DNA of 64,000 nt from Saccharothrix luteola (GCF_020859565.1 NZ_JAJHUO010000034.1:1-64000), one strand, 5' to 3'. Shown: positions 8,818 to 19,400, counted from the stretch's first letter. The notes: generated by a model not told the origin, from the letters alone. Translations and numbers: made by a program.

Positions 8818-10971
8818 TTGCGCACTTTCCGTGGCGCTGGAGCCTGCGCCGCCGCGCTTCTTGTCGCGACGACACTGGTGGCCGGTGCACCCGCCGCCGC
8901 GGCCGCGGAGCCGCCCGCCGCGCCGTACACGGCCCTCTCGGTGCACTTCGAGGGCTGGGGTTACATCGACGGGAGCTACTCTTACGAGAGATCCCGGAGC
9001 ACGGTGAACGTGTTCCAGCAGAACGCCAACGGGTACGCGTTGTCGATGATGGCGTCCGGCAACGGCCACCACCACGACTTCAACCTGTCGCCGCCGAACG
9101 GGACGCGGTTCGAGGCGGGCCGGTCGTACCCGGCGAGGACCGGCTTCTACACGTCGGACTCGATCACGGTGTTCAACATCGGCGGCGACGGGCAGGGCTG
9201 CGAGGGAGCCGCGGCGACCTCGGGCACGATCAACGTCCACGAAGCCGTCTACGACGAGAGCAACGGTCAGTTCACCGCGTTCGCGGCCGACTACTCGATG
9301 AACTGCAACGGCACGAGCCAGACCGCCAGGGGCGAGATCCGGTTCCAGGCCGACGTGGGCTACCGGGCCACCGACAGCCGGGACTACCGCCTGCAGTTCG
9401 GGCGGCAGCCGTGGGGTGAGCCGGGCACGTCGATGCAGGTGCCGGTCGAGGTGAACGGCACCCTGCCGACGACCTTCGGCGCGGCGTCGCTGTCGGGCCC
9501 GAACCCCACCGCCTTCCAGATCACCGCGAACACCTGCTCGGGCAACACCCTCTCCTACGGCCAGAAGTGCGCGTTGACCGTCACGCCGACGGCCACCGCG
9601 GTCGGTGCCCAGACGGCGACGCTGACCCTCCTGGAGAACTCCGTCGGGGGCAACGTCAGGCGCCTGCTGTCGCTGGAGGGCTACGACGCGCGCGGCGACC
9701 GGGGCACCTACTACCCGCTCACGCCCTCCCGCGTGCTCGACACCCGCGCCGGCAAGGGTGCGCCGCGGGCCACGGTCGACTCGGGCCAGACGGTGCGCCT
9801 GCAGCTGACCGGCCAGGGCGGGGTGCCGGCCGAGGCGTCGACCGTCGTGCTCAACGTGACCGTCACCGAGCCCTCCGGCCCGGGCTACGTCTCCCTGTAC
9901 CCGACCGGTGTGACCCGCCCGACCGCCTCCTCGCTGAACTACACGGCGGGGTGGACCGGGGCCAACTCGGTCACGGTGAAGGTGGGCGCGGACGGCGCGG
10001 TCAACCTCTACAACCACGGCGCGCCCGTCCACCTCATCGCCGACGTCAACGGGTACTACTCCAAGGGCCGCCCCTGTTGCAGCACGGCCGTGGGCGGGCA
10101 GTACCACCCGCTGGCCAGTCCGGTGCGCCTGGCCGACACCCGCGAGTGGGGCATCGGCCGGCTCCCGGCGGACCACTACTTCAACGTGTCCGCGTCGTGG
10201 GACGCCGAGACCAACCCGAGGATCCGCGCCTTCGCGGTCAACATCACCGCCACCGAGACGCACGCACCCGGCTTCCTCACCGCGTGGAGCGGCTACGGCC
10301 CCAGCCTGCCGGACACGTCCACGTTGAACTACGGGGCCAACAGCACCGTGACGAACTTCGCGGTCGTGCTCAGCATCCCGTGCGGCGACTGCGGCAGCGG
10401 TAACGGCACGCCGTCCATCGGCGTGTACACCAGCCAGGACACCCACGTCATCGTGGACATCGTCGGCTTCTACGACGACAGCTCGCTGTCGGGCGGGCTG
10501 CGCTTCGAGCCCGCCGTGCCCAGCCGGATCGCCGACACCCGCGCGGGTCAGGGCTGGCCGTCCGCCCTCGGCACCGCCACCACCGCGACGATCGTCGCGC
10601 CCGACTCCCTGGCGGGTCCGGACGTCTGGGCGCTGGCCACCAACGTCACCGCCGTCCAGCCGACCGCGCCCACCTTCCTGACGGTGTGGCCGGCGGGCTA
10701 CGACGGGCTGGGCCGACCCAACACGTCCAACCTCAACCCGGCCGTCGGTGCGATCGTGCCCAACGCCGTGCAGACCATGATCGGCCCCGAGTACGGGTTC
10801 CACGTCTACAACAACTACGGCTCGACCCACGTCCTGGTGGACGTCGTGGGCACCTTCTACTACGACCCGCCGCCGTCGTCGACCGCTTCGGCGTCGACCC
10901 GCGGACAGGCCACGCGTGAGCAGGTGACGGCACCGAAGGCGGTGCCCCTGAACCGCCCGCACCGCGCGTAG
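8818..10971 (+). CDS. Secreted protein with three ~140-residue surface repeats
   Basis: About 717 residues. The TTG at 8818 is the start because a GGGGGATGG purine run sits just upstream and it opens a classic signal peptide (AAALLVATTLVAGAP, ending AAAAAE). An N-terminal beta-rich domain of about 190 residues, with a Cys pair, is followed by an Ig-like/ASPM-type segment around 200-295 (GYGQKCALTV-like pattern). Then come three repeats starting near residues 297, 427 and 561, each opening with P-x-R-(V/I/L)-x-DTR and closing with DVNGYYS, DIVGFYD or DVVGTFYYD. These repeats are common on actinobacterial exported proteins, often as cell-surface modules. No catalytic residues recognised. Followed by a strong hairpin. 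Confidence 0.72.
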   Translation: MRTFRGAGACAAALLVATTLVAGAPAAAAAEPPAAPYTALSVHFEGWGYIDGSYSYERSRSTVNVFQQNANGYALSMMASGNGHHHDFNLSPPNGTRFEAGRSYPARTGFYTSDSITVFNIGGDGQGCEGAAATSGTINVHEAVYDESNGQFTAFAADYSMNCNGTSQTARGEIRFQADVGYRATDSRDYRLQFGRQPWGEPGTSMQVPVEVNGTLPTTFGAASLSGPNPTAFQITANTCSGNTLSYGQKCALTVTPTATAVGAQTATLTLLENSVGGNVRRLLSLEGYDARGDRGTYYPLTPSRVLDTRAGKGAPRATVDSGQTVRLQLTGQGGVPAEASTVVLNVTVTEPSGPGYVSLYPTGVTRPTASSLNYTAGWTGANSVTVKVGADGAVNLYNHGAPVHLIADVNGYYSKGRPCCSTAVGGQYHPLASPVRLADTREWGIGRLPADHYFNVSASWDAETNPRIRAFAVNITATETHAPGFLTAWSGYGPSLPDTSTLNYGANSTVTNFAVVLSIPCGDCGSGNGTPSIGVYTSQDTHVIVDIVGFYDDSSLSGGLRFEPAVPSRIADTRAGQGWPSALGTATTATIVAPDSLAGPDVWALATNVTAVQPTAPTFLTVWPAGYDGLGRPNTSNLNPAVGAIVPNAVQTMIGPEYGFHVYNNYGSTHVLVDVVGTFYYDPPPSSTASASTRGQATREQVTAPKAVPLNRPHRA

Positions 10972-10996
10972 GCGGAACCTCCGCCGAAAGCCGACC

Positions 10997-11028
10997 GTCC
11001 GGTGTGGATGATCCTGTCCACACCGGAC
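10997..11028. terminator. Rho-independent-type hairpin
   Basis: 12-bp perfect stem (10997-11008 with 11017-11028), 8-nt loop, extendable across one mismatch; it lies 25 nt after the stop of the three-repeat protein. Confidence 0.7.
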
Positions 11029-11117
11029 AGTCGTCTTCTCGGCGGTGCGGCAGGCCCTACTGACGCCCTGTGGCTGACCGGATGGGCGTCGGGCGCGGGG
11101 TTGTGAATCCTGGCGTC

Positions 11118-12560
11118 ATGAAGAGAACCCTCGGCACGATGACGTTGGTGGTGGTGGCCGGGCTCGTGACGCCGGTGGCGGCGGCGAGCGAGCCCGCCGT
11201 GGCGTGGCAGGCCTGCCCCGCCTCGGTGGGACCGGTGGACGCCCGGCAGGAGTGCGCGACCGTGCGGGTGCCGCTGGACTACCGGCAACCCGGCGGCGAG
11301 CGGATCCCGGTCGCCGTGTCGCGCATCCGCACCGCGAGGCCGGAGTTACGCCGCGGGGTGCTGCTGTTGGTCCCGGGCGGCCCCGGCAACGCCGGCCTGG
11401 CCCGACCGACCACGCACGGCCTGCGGCTGCCGCGAGAGGTGCTCGACCGGTACGACCTGGTCGGGTTCGACCCGCGCGGGGTCGGGCACAGCGCACCGGT
11501 CTCGTGCGGCCTGGAGCCGCGTGACCTCGAGCCGACCGCGTTCCTGCCGTGGCCGGGACCCGGTGGCGACACCTCCGCCGCCACCGGGCGCGCCGAGCGG
11601 ATCGCGCGGGCGTGCGCCCGCAACGGCGGCGCGGTGCTCCGGAGCATCTCCACCCGCAACGAAGCCAGGGACGTCGACCGGATCCGCCGTGCGCTCGGCG
11701 AGTCGCGGCTGTCCGTCTGGGGCACCTCGTACGGGACCTACGTGGGCGCGGTGTACGCGACGATGTTCCCCCGCCGCACCGACCGGGTCGTGCTCGACAG
11801 CAACGGCGATCCCGATCCGCGCCGGGTGGCCCGCGGCTGGCTGGCCAACTTCGCCGCCGGGGCGGAGGACCGCTTCCCCGACTTCGCCGCGTGGGCCGCC
11901 GCCCGTGACGCGAGCTACGGCCTCGGCTCGACGCCCGCGGCCGTGCGCGCCACCTACCTGCGCCTGGCCGGTGAGCTCGACCGGGACCCGCGGCCCGACG
12001 TCACCGGCGCCACGCTGCGCGCCGTCGTGTTCAACTCGCTCTACGCGGACGCCTCGTTCCCGCAGGCGGCCGCGTTCCTGCGGGCGGCGCTGACCGGGGG
12101 ACCGGTGCCGCCCATCCCGGCGCCGCCGGCCGACCAGTTCCAGAACCTGGTCTCCGCCCAGGTCGCCACCGCGTGCAACGACGTGGCGTGGCCGGGCGCC
12201 GAGCACGACTACGCGGGCGACGTCGCGCGTGACCGGGCGGCCCACCCGCTGACCGACGGCATGCCGGCGAACGTCCAGCCCTGCGCCTTCTGGCCCCGCC
12301 GGCCGACCGAGCGCCCGACCCTGGTGACCGCCGACGGCCCGGGCGACATCCTGCTGGTCCAGAACCGCCGTGACCCGGCCACGCCGCTCACCGGCGCCCT
12401 GCGCATGCGCGAAGCCCTCGGCGACCGCGCGCGGATGGTCGTCGTCGAGTCCGGCGGCCACGGCGCCTACGTGGCCAACGGCAACGCCTGCGGCGATCGG
12501 GTCGTCACCGACTTCCTGACCGGCGCCACCAGGCCGGGGCGGGACGTCACCTGTCCCTGA
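11118..12560 (+). CDS. Secreted S33 alpha/beta hydrolase (tripeptidyl aminopeptidase type)
   Basis: 480 residues. The ATG at 11118 gives a signal peptide (TLGTMTLVVVAGLVTPVAAA). Alpha/beta-hydrolase landmarks follow: oxyanion motif VPGGPGNAG near 85-93, FDPRGVGHS near 117-125 and nucleophile Ser204 in WGTSYGTYVG. The C-terminal TAP-like domain carries the acid in NRRDPATPL and the base in ESGGHGAYV. Streptomyces Tap/SlpD/SlpE relatives release N-terminal tripeptides from secreted proteins, so an extracellular peptidase role is expected. Four or more cysteines probably form disulfides in the mature enzyme. Single gene. Confidence 0.88.
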   Translation: MKRTLGTMTLVVVAGLVTPVAAASEPAVAWQACPASVGPVDARQECATVRVPLDYRQPGGERIPVAVSRIRTARPELRRGVLLLVPGGPGNAGLARPTTHGLRLPREVLDRYDLVGFDPRGVGHSAPVSCGLEPRDLEPTAFLPWPGPGGDTSAATGRAERIARACARNGGAVLRSISTRNEARDVDRIRRALGESRLSVWGTSYGTYVGAVYATMFPRRTDRVVLDSNGDPDPRRVARGWLANFAAGAEDRFPDFAAWAAARDASYGLGSTPAAVRATYLRLAGELDRDPRPDVTGATLRAVVFNSLYADASFPQAAAFLRAALTGGPVPPIPAPPADQFQNLVSAQVATACNDVAWPGAEHDYAGDVARDRAAHPLTDGMPANVQPCAFWPRRPTERPTLVTADGPGDILLVQNRRDPATPLTGALRMREALGDRARMVVVESGGHGAYVANGNACGDRVVTDFLTGATRPGRDVTCP

Positions 12561-12605
12561 TCGGTGCGAGAACCCGGTGTTCACGCCGTGGTCCGGACGA
12601 GCACG

Positions 12606-12642
12606 GGTGTCCCGCCGGCGGGACGGTGTCCCGCCGGCGGAA
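12606..12642. repeat. 19-bp tandem duplication containing a 16-bp palindrome
   Basis: Two head-to-tail copies (12606-12624 and 12625-12642) differ at one base. The first contains the perfect palindrome GTCCCGCCGGCGGGAC (12609-12624). Located about 50 nt after the peptidase gene and 120 nt before the beta-lactamase remnant; it could act as a terminator or be a repeat-expansion relic. Confidence 0.6.
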
Positions 12643-12760
12643 CCGGGCTGAACCCGGTGACCGCGAGCCGGGTGATCGCCCGCGGGTGGGTCCAGGCCCA
12701 CCGTCGGTCCTGGTGCAGCCTCCATTGCCGCACACCCGGGCCACGCCACAGGCTTGATCC

Positions 12761-13870
12761 GTGCGAATCAAGCCATGGGGATTCCGCCAAGCCGCGGTGG
12801 TCGTCGCCGTGGTCGCGTCGGCGCCGCGTCGTCCGCACCGGCCACCGCCGAGCGTGCTCCGATCACCGATGTCGCGGCCATCAGGGCCCAGCTCGACCTG
12901 ATGACCGGCGCCGACCGCGTTCCCGGTGCGCCGGCCGAGGTGCGCGACCGGCGTGGCGGGTCGGTCACGGTCACGTCCGGCACGGCCGAGTCGGGCACCG
13001 GCCGGCCGATGGTCGACGGCCGCGGCCGGTTCCGGATCGCCGGCGCGACCAAGACGTTCACCGCGGTCGCCGTGCTGCGGTTGGTCGCCCGGCACCAGGT
13101 CCGGCTCGACGCGCCGATCGAGACGTACCTGCCCGGAGTGGTTCGCGGCACCGGGCAGGGGAGCGGGATCGACGGCCGCCACATCACGGTGCGCCAACTG
13201 CTGCAGAGCACCAGCGGGCTGCCGGATTGCGTTTCCCTCGTGGACCCCGGCGGGTCGGAGGAGCCGGTCGAGGCGGCCGAGCGTCATCGGCATGATGGTG
13301 GAGCGGCTGACGCACAGGGACATCGGCACGGCCGTGACCGAGCTGGTGATCCGGCCCGCCCGCCTGTCGGACACGTACTGGCCGCCCGCCGGTGAGCGGC
13401 ACATCCGCGGCACGCACGCCCACAACTACACCGTGGACGAGGCCGATCCGACCGGGCCGCTCGTCGACGTCACCGCGTTCGAGCCGTCGTGGGCGGGCGC
13501 GTCCGGCGCGATGGTGTCCACCCCGTCGGATCTCGACCGGTTCTGGCAGGAGCTGCTCGGTGGCCGGCTGCTGCCGGGCTGGGCACTGGCCGAGATGCGC
13601 ACTGCCGTCCCGGCTCCGGATCTGGGACCGGACGTGGAGTACGGCCTCGGGCCGGCCCGATTGCCGCTCACGTGCGGGGGCTACGGCTGGGCGCACGGGG
13701 GCGACCTGGCCGGCGGCGGCGGTGCGAACGTCAGCGGTCGGGACGGCTCGGGCCGTGCGGCAACGGTTTACATCACCGCGCTGACCGGTGGCGCGGCCAT
13801 GACGCGTCTGCTGCACGCGTTCGACCTCGCCTTCTGCGCGCAGCCCGGATCAGGCCACGGCCACCGTGAT
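12761..13870 (+). pseudogene. Decayed serine beta-lactamase/D-Ala-D-Ala carboxypeptidase family gene
   Basis: Pieces of one gene lie in two frames. From the GTG at 12761 there is a signal peptide (MRIKPWGFRQAAVVVAVVASA), then a shift near 12820-12845 into the frame encoding the catalytic N-terminal half, then a shift near 13220-13290 back to the frame encoding the C-terminal half (VERLTHRDIGTAVTELVIRP to HGGDLAGG). The S-x-x-K motif reads GATK, so the nucleophilic Ser is Gly. Compared with the intact homologue at 49.5 kb, about 60 residues are missing across the second junction, including the Y-S-N box. The 3' end overlaps the converging gene at 13850. Non-functional as a peptidase or lactamase. 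Confidence 0.8.
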
Positions 13871-14722
13871 CGCGGCGGTGTGCACGGCGCCGCCGTGGGC
13901 GAACTCCAGGAACAGCCGGTACTCGCCGCGGTCGGCGAACGTCGCCTGGAAGGTCAGCTCGCCGTCGACCAGCGGCACGCCCAAGGGCTGGACCGGGTGC
14001 AGGTGGGTGGCTGACAGCAGCATCGTGTGGAAGCCGGTCATGTGCCCGTACGAGCCGAGGTGCGGTTCGAGCGTGCGGACCGGGGAGCCGTCGGGGGCGC
14101 GGATGGCGAAGCGCAACTCCTGGGGCCGCATCGGAGTGGGCTGGGCCGGCTCGTCCACCCGCGTCACGGTGAACCCGGTGGCGGTCGCCGCGACGGCTGC
14201 GGGCGCGGGCACCGGGACCAGGGTGGTGTCACCCGGCACGCTGAACGGGACGCCGAGCACCACCGGGTGCCGGGGGTCCAGGGTGTCGAGCGGGACGAAC
14301 TCGGCGAACATGCGGTACGCGCCGCCGTCGTCCAGCCGGACGTCGACGTGCCACGTGTCACCGACCAGGGTCGGGTGCAGGTGCTGGAAGACGTGCATGT
14401 CGTCGCGGATGACGAAGAAGTGCAGCTGCTTGGTCTGGTCGTCCAGGAAGCGCGTCTGCGCCCGGCCGTCCGGCCCGAGGATCCGGAACGCGACCGGCAC
14501 GGCCGGGCCGCGCGTCGACGGCACGGTGACCCGCTCGAACCGGTAGCCGCTCTCGGCTTCCGACAGGCCGTCGCTGTGCGCGGCGGGGACCAGGTCCGCT
14601 GTTCGCTGGTGCGCCGAGTGCGCGGGGCCGGGCGAGGTCCGGACCAGCGCCAGCGCCCCGGCCACCACGATCGCCGCGGCCAGGACGACGAACACCCAGT
14701 CGGTGAGGCGCAGGTTGCGCAT
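13850..14722 (-). CDS. Membrane-anchored extracytoplasmic protein of unknown function
   Basis: 290 residues starting MRNLRLTDW; one N-terminal transmembrane helix (VFVVLAAAIVVAGALALV, about 9-26) with the rest outside. Two similar beta-sandwich-like halves each carry a His-rich stretch: FVIRDDMHVFQHLHP (around 135) and GHMTGFHTMLLSATHLHP (around 230). The paired H-x-L-H-P motifs hint at metal binding, and such YtkA-like proteins are seen in actinobacteria, but I cannot name the family firmly. Convergent with the beta-lactamase remnant and separated from the upstream co-directional gene by a strong hairpin, so probably its own transcript. Confidence 0.65.
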   Translation of the reverse strand: MRNLRLTDWVFVVLAAAIVVAGALALVRTSPGPAHSAHQRTADLVPAAHSDGLSEAESGYRFERVTVPSTRGPAVPVAFRILGPDGRAQTRFLDDQTKQLHFFVIRDDMHVFQHLHPTLVGDTWHVDVRLDDGGAYRMFAEFVPLDTLDPRHPVVLGVPFSVPGDTTLVPVPAPAAVAATATGFTVTRVDEPAQPTPMRPQELRFAIRAPDGSPVRTLEPHLGSYGHMTGFHTMLLSATHLHPVQPLGVPLVDGELTFQATFADRGEYRLFLEFAHGGAVHTAAITVAVA

Positions 14723-14752
14723 CGTCACTCCTCACGTCCGGCGGGACGGCGG

Positions 14753-14783
14753 CCCCGTGCGCGACCGGCGGCCGCGCACGGGG
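14753..14783. terminator. Hairpin between two leftward genes
   Basis: 11-bp perfect stem (14753-14763 with 14773-14783), 9-nt loop, between the stop at 14823 and the start at 14722 of two leftward genes; likely terminates the LVIVD-type gene. Confidence 0.6.
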
Positions 14784-14822
14784 TAGGGCACGTCGGGACT
14801 GGCGGCGTCGAGCCGGTCGCCG

Positions 14823-16112
14823 TCAGCCGAGGTTGGGCTTGACCACGACCAAGCCCTGCTCGATGCCGTTGACCAGGACGATGCCGCTGGCGAAGTAGGG
14901 GTAGTTGCTCCACGCCCCGTTGAACCGCGCCGCGTCGCCGGCCGGGTAGATGTCGAAGTACGCGACCTCGGTCAGCCGGGCCGAGGCGACCTGGCCGACG
15001 TCCAGGATGCGCAGGCCCGCCTGGTAGTTGGCCTGGTAGGAGTACCTGCCCTTGATGTACTGGTTGTGGTCGATCGCGGTGGCCGGCGAGCTGTACGTGC
15101 CGGTGTGCACGGGCGAGGAAAGCCTTGCCAGGTCCCAGATGTAGGTCTTGGTGCGCTTGTCGGTGCTGCGCGACTCGTCCAGCTCGTCGTCGAGCAGGAA
15201 GTACCGCTGGTCCTCGGTCAGCCAGCCCTGGTGCGAGTACTGCGCGCCGGAGTAGGCGGCGCGGGCGAGCTGAACCGGCGCCGACTTCGTGGTCACGTCG
15301 ACGATGGTCAGCGTGTCCTCGTTGGAGTTGAAGCAGATCTCCCGGCCGCGGTGGGCCTGGTCCGGGCCGCGGTAGACGACGCACTGGGTGTCGTGGGTGT
15401 AGCCGTCCTGGGACACGCACCCGGCCTGGGTCGGTGACTTCGGCGTCCGGATGTCGACGATGTGCGGCCCGCCGCGGCACGTGTTGGAACCGATCGCGTA
15501 GGCGTAGCCGGTCTCCTCGTTGACGGCGATGTTGTGCGCCGGGCCGAAGCCCTTGTACAACGCGTCCGCGGCGAACGTCTGCGGCGTGGTGACGGCCCGG
15601 AGCCTGGTCAGGTCGAAGACCTGCATCCCGTGGCCGCTGATGGCGTCGGCCACGATGAACGCGTGGTCGCGGTACACCTTCATGTCGCGCCAACTGCTGC
15701 TGCCGCCGTTGGACGGCAGGTTGCCCAGGTACCTCGGCGAGGTGGGCGTGCTCACGTCGACGAACGCGGTGCCGTTCGTGCGGCCGACGATCGCGTACTC
15801 CTTGCCGGAGGACGGGTCGGTCCAGCCCCAGATGTCGTTGCCGTTGCCGCCGCCGATGGAGGCGAGCGGCAGCACGCTGAGCAGGTCCACGTTCTTGCAG
15901 GGGTAGATGTCGGCCTTGCCGTTCACGCACGGCACGCCGGCGGCGGCGCCGACCACGGCGTGCCGGTCGGCGGGGAGGTGGTCGGTGAGGAAGGCGCGGA
16001 CCGCGGCCTGTCCTTCAGGGGTGTCGGGGTCGTGCGCGGAGGCCGCCGTCATGGACATCGCGACCATGGAGGCGATCAGCACCGCCAGCCCCGTCGTGCG
16101 CAGGATCTTCAT
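14823..16112 (-). CDS. Secreted choice-of-anchor B / LVIVD-repeat protein
   Basis: 429 residues from the ATG at 16112, with GAGAGGAG upstream and a signal peptide (TGLAVLIASMVAMSMTAASAHD). The body is made of beta-propeller-type blades with the LVIVD signature: AFVDVSTPTSPRYLG, HGMQVFDLTRLR, HIVDIRTPKSPTQAG, LTIVDVTTKSAPV and LRILDVGQV. This fits the choice-of-anchor B family, extracellular proteins of unknown ligand found in actinobacteria and marine bacteria. Cys pairs (for example VPCVNGKADIYPCK) suggest disulfides. The protein ends without an obvious anchor, so it is probably released. Role unknown. Confidence 0.82.
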   Translation of the reverse strand: MKILRTTGLAVLIASMVAMSMTAASAHDPDTPEGQAAVRAFLTDHLPADRHAVVGAAAGVPCVNGKADIYPCKNVDLLSVLPLASIGGGNGNDIWGWTDPSSGKEYAIVGRTNGTAFVDVSTPTSPRYLGNLPSNGGSSSWRDMKVYRDHAFIVADAISGHGMQVFDLTRLRAVTTPQTFAADALYKGFGPAHNIAVNEETGYAYAIGSNTCRGGPHIVDIRTPKSPTQAGCVSQDGYTHDTQCVVYRGPDQAHRGREICFNSNEDTLTIVDVTTKSAPVQLARAAYSGAQYSHQGWLTEDQRYFLLDDELDESRSTDKRTKTYIWDLARLSSPVHTGTYSSPATAIDHNQYIKGRYSYQANYQAGLRILDVGQVASARLTEVAYFDIYPAGDAARFNGAWSNYPYFASGIVLVNGIEQGLVVVKPNLG

Positions 16113-16414
16113 CGGAGTCGCACTCCTCTCGGAAATCCCGGACCGCTGGCACGCGGCCGGGAGCAGGGTTTTCCGATCGCCTCCGACGTTAGGAGGTTCG
16201 GCGCACCCGGGAAAACCTCCGATCGTCTGCACTCCGGCCCGGCACGCGGTATCCCATGCCGGCGGGATTGGGAAGCTCTTGCCCGGTGTGACGCTCGTCT
16301 TAGCCGTGCGACGTGCAAAGCCTTGCCGACAACGGGGTTTCGAGCAGACACTTCCCCTGCTTCAGCGGCGCGTGTCGGTGGTGACCGCGTTGGTTGCTCA
16401 TGAGGGGGCCCTCC
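16113..16414. other. 302-bp divergent intergenic region
   Basis: Between the LVIVD-type gene (leftward) and the LamG giant (rightward). Contains a 7-bp inverted repeat GGAGGTT/AACCTCC (16192-16198 and 16214-16220) and two CGATCG hexamers flanking it; no clear -35/-10 pair and no coding potential seen. Confidence 0.4.
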
Positions 16415-19400
16415 GTGGTGCGTCGCTTTGCGGCGCGGCGTGCTTTTTTGCGCGCCGCGCCCCTGCTGCTTGCCGGTTTGACGATCGTGTCGTTGACCGT
16501 GCCCGTGACCGCCGGGGTCGCCCACGCCGCGCCGGCCGGCCCGCCGCCCGCCGCGCCGGTGACCGAGGCCGCGACCGAAGCCGAGGCCGTCGAGGCGGCG
16601 CGCGCCCAGGGCAGCCGGGTCGAGATCACCGGTCAGCGCACCGAGACGAGCACGGTGTTCGTCGAGCCGAACGGGGTGCACACCGCCGAGTTCAGCCCCG
16701 GACCCGTCCGGGTGTGGAACGGCGCGGCGTGGGCGCCCGTGGACACCACCCTGGAGGTCCGGTCGGACGGCTCGATCGCCGCCAGGTCGACGACGGCCGG
16801 CGTGACGCTGTCCGCCGGCGGGCGGGGGCCGCTGGCCCGGTTGTCCCGCGGCGGCCGGGCGATGGACTGGTCGTGGCCCGGTGAGCTGCCGGAACCGGTG
16901 CTCGAAGGCAGCCTGGCGACCTACCGCGAGGTGCTGCCCGGCGTCGACCTGCGGATGCGGGCCACCGCGGACGGCTTCACCCAGCACCTCGTGATCAAGA
17001 ACCGCGACGCCGCGAAGAACCCCGCGCTGGCGGGGATCCGCATGGACGCCAAGGCGGACGGGCTCGACCTGCGCGTGCACGGTGACGGCGCGGTCGAGCT
17101 GGTCGACGGCGCCGGTGCTCCGGTGTTCGCCGCGCAGCGGTCGCTGATGTGGGACAGCCCGCAGGTTCCCCTGCCGCCCAAGGACCGGCCGCAGCCGCGG
17201 GCGGCGGACCGCGCCGACCCGGCCAACCACCGCCGCGAGGCCGCCGTCGCCGTGCGGAAGGACGGCTCGGGCCTGGTGCTGGTCCCGGACCAGGCGCTCC
17301 TGGCCGATCCGCTGACCAGCTACCCGGTGGTCGTCGACCCGGGCTGGTACACGCCCGGCCCGGCCCGGTGGGCGGTCGGCTACGAGCGGACCGGTCAGGT
17401 CTACGTTGGCAACGCCAACGACGAGGAGACGATGTCCGACGGCAGCTGGACCGGCCGTCCGGCGAAGGTCGGGCACACCGACGACGGCAACTGGAACACG
17501 CGGTCGTACTTCCAGTTCGACACCGCTCCGCTGGCCGGCGCGGACATCATCAGCGCGACGCTGAAGGCGCCGACGGTGTGGAGCTACGCCGGCTGCGGCG
17601 GCGCGACCACCACGCACGAGATGTGGGCGATGGACCAGTCCTTCGACGCCCTGACCTTCGACCCGCCGAAGGGCTACCTGGTGTCGAACGACGGCATCCC
17701 CGCCGTGCACCGCGGTTGCACGTACTCCGAGGCGTGGTTCAACACCACCACGGTCAACACCACCGGCCCGTCGCAGTACCTGCTCAAGGCGGCCGACAAG
17801 GTGTTGGGCGGCAACGGTTCCTGGCGCAAGTACGACTCGGCAGGCGTGAAGCTCTCGGTGAACTACAACCGCAAACCGGACGCGCCGGCGGAGCTGCGGA
17901 CCGACCCGCCGCTGCCGGCGCCGTGCCGGTGGTGCGGCGGGATCCCGTACCTGGCCACGGACAGCGTGACCCTCCAGGCGCGGTTGACCGACCGGGACGG
18001 CGACTCGCTCAGGCCGGTGTGGCGCGTCAGCGGCGAGGCGAACGACCGCGTGGGCGGCTACCTGGGGTCGAACAACTGGTTCAACGAGGGTGTCAGCCTG
18101 GTCGGGCGCGACGGGCAGCAGGTCTCCTGGACGGTGCGCGGCAACGACGGCACGGCCGACGGGCCGACCGCCAACGGGCCGGGCCCGTTCGGCGTGGAAC
18201 GGGTCAAGCCGCTCACGCCGCTGGTCCGGGGAGCGCTGTACCGCGACGACAACCAGTGGCACGGCGGAGTCGGCGTGCTCGGTGACTTCACCTTCAGCAT
18301 CCCCTCCGGCGGCATCATCACGCCCGCGACCAAGGCGGTCGACCACTACCTCTACGGCTGGCAGTACCCGCCGACGAAGAAGGTGGACGCGCAGTCGCTC
18401 GGCGGCCCGGCGACCGTGCGGTTGGCCCCGGAGCACGACGGTCCGCAGACGCTGTACGTGCAGGCGGTGAACCGCGGTGGCAAGCCGAGCGACACGGAGG
18501 AGTACCGGGTCTACGTCCGGGCGGGCAACGGTCCGCGCGCGCACTACTCGTTCGAGGGCAACGCGGAGGACGACGCCTACCTGGGCGACCGCCACGGCAC
18601 GGCCGTCGGCGAGCCGACCTACGTGCCCGGCGCGGTCGGTTCGGCGATCCAGCTCAACGGCACGACCCGCACCGTGACCGCGGCGTCGTCGGTCGACACC
18701 GACAAGAGCTTCTCGGTGTCGGCGTGGGCGAGGCTGGACCAGCTCGGCGCCGACGGGACCGTGGTGGCCGAGGACGGCGCGCACACCAGCGGCTTCCGCC
18801 TGGGCGTGCTGGCGGACGGCCGGTGGTCGTTCTCCATGACCACGTCGGACACCGCGACCGCCACTCCGACCGCGGCCCTCTCCGCGCAGCCCGCGCAGGA
18901 GGACGCGTGGACGCACCTGGCGGGCGTGTACGACAGCGCCACGCGCCGCGCGTACCTGTACGTCAACGGAGAGCAGGCCGGGACCCACGTCCGCCCACCG
19001 GCGTTCAACGCCACGGCGGGGCTGCGGATCGGCAGCGCCAAGGCCGGGGACGAGGTCACCGGGTACTTCCCCGGTGCGATCGACGACGTCGGCCTGTACG
19101 ACCGGGTGCTCGACCACGCCACGATCCGCAGCCAGGTCTCCCACGCGGACGTGCGGGCGGGGCACTGGACGTTCGACGAGGGCACCGGGTCGACGGCGGG
19201 CAACTCGGCGGGCGGCCAGGCGCTGGTGCTCAGCGCCGGCAACGCGTTCACCTCGGACGGCGCGATCGGCGGCGGCGTCCACTTCGACGGCGGCGGCGTG
19301 CACGCGTTCAGCAGCGGTCCGGTGGTGCGCACCGACACGGCTCTGTCGGTGGCGGCGTGGGTGAAGATCGACAAGGACGGCAAGGACGCCGTGCGCACGG

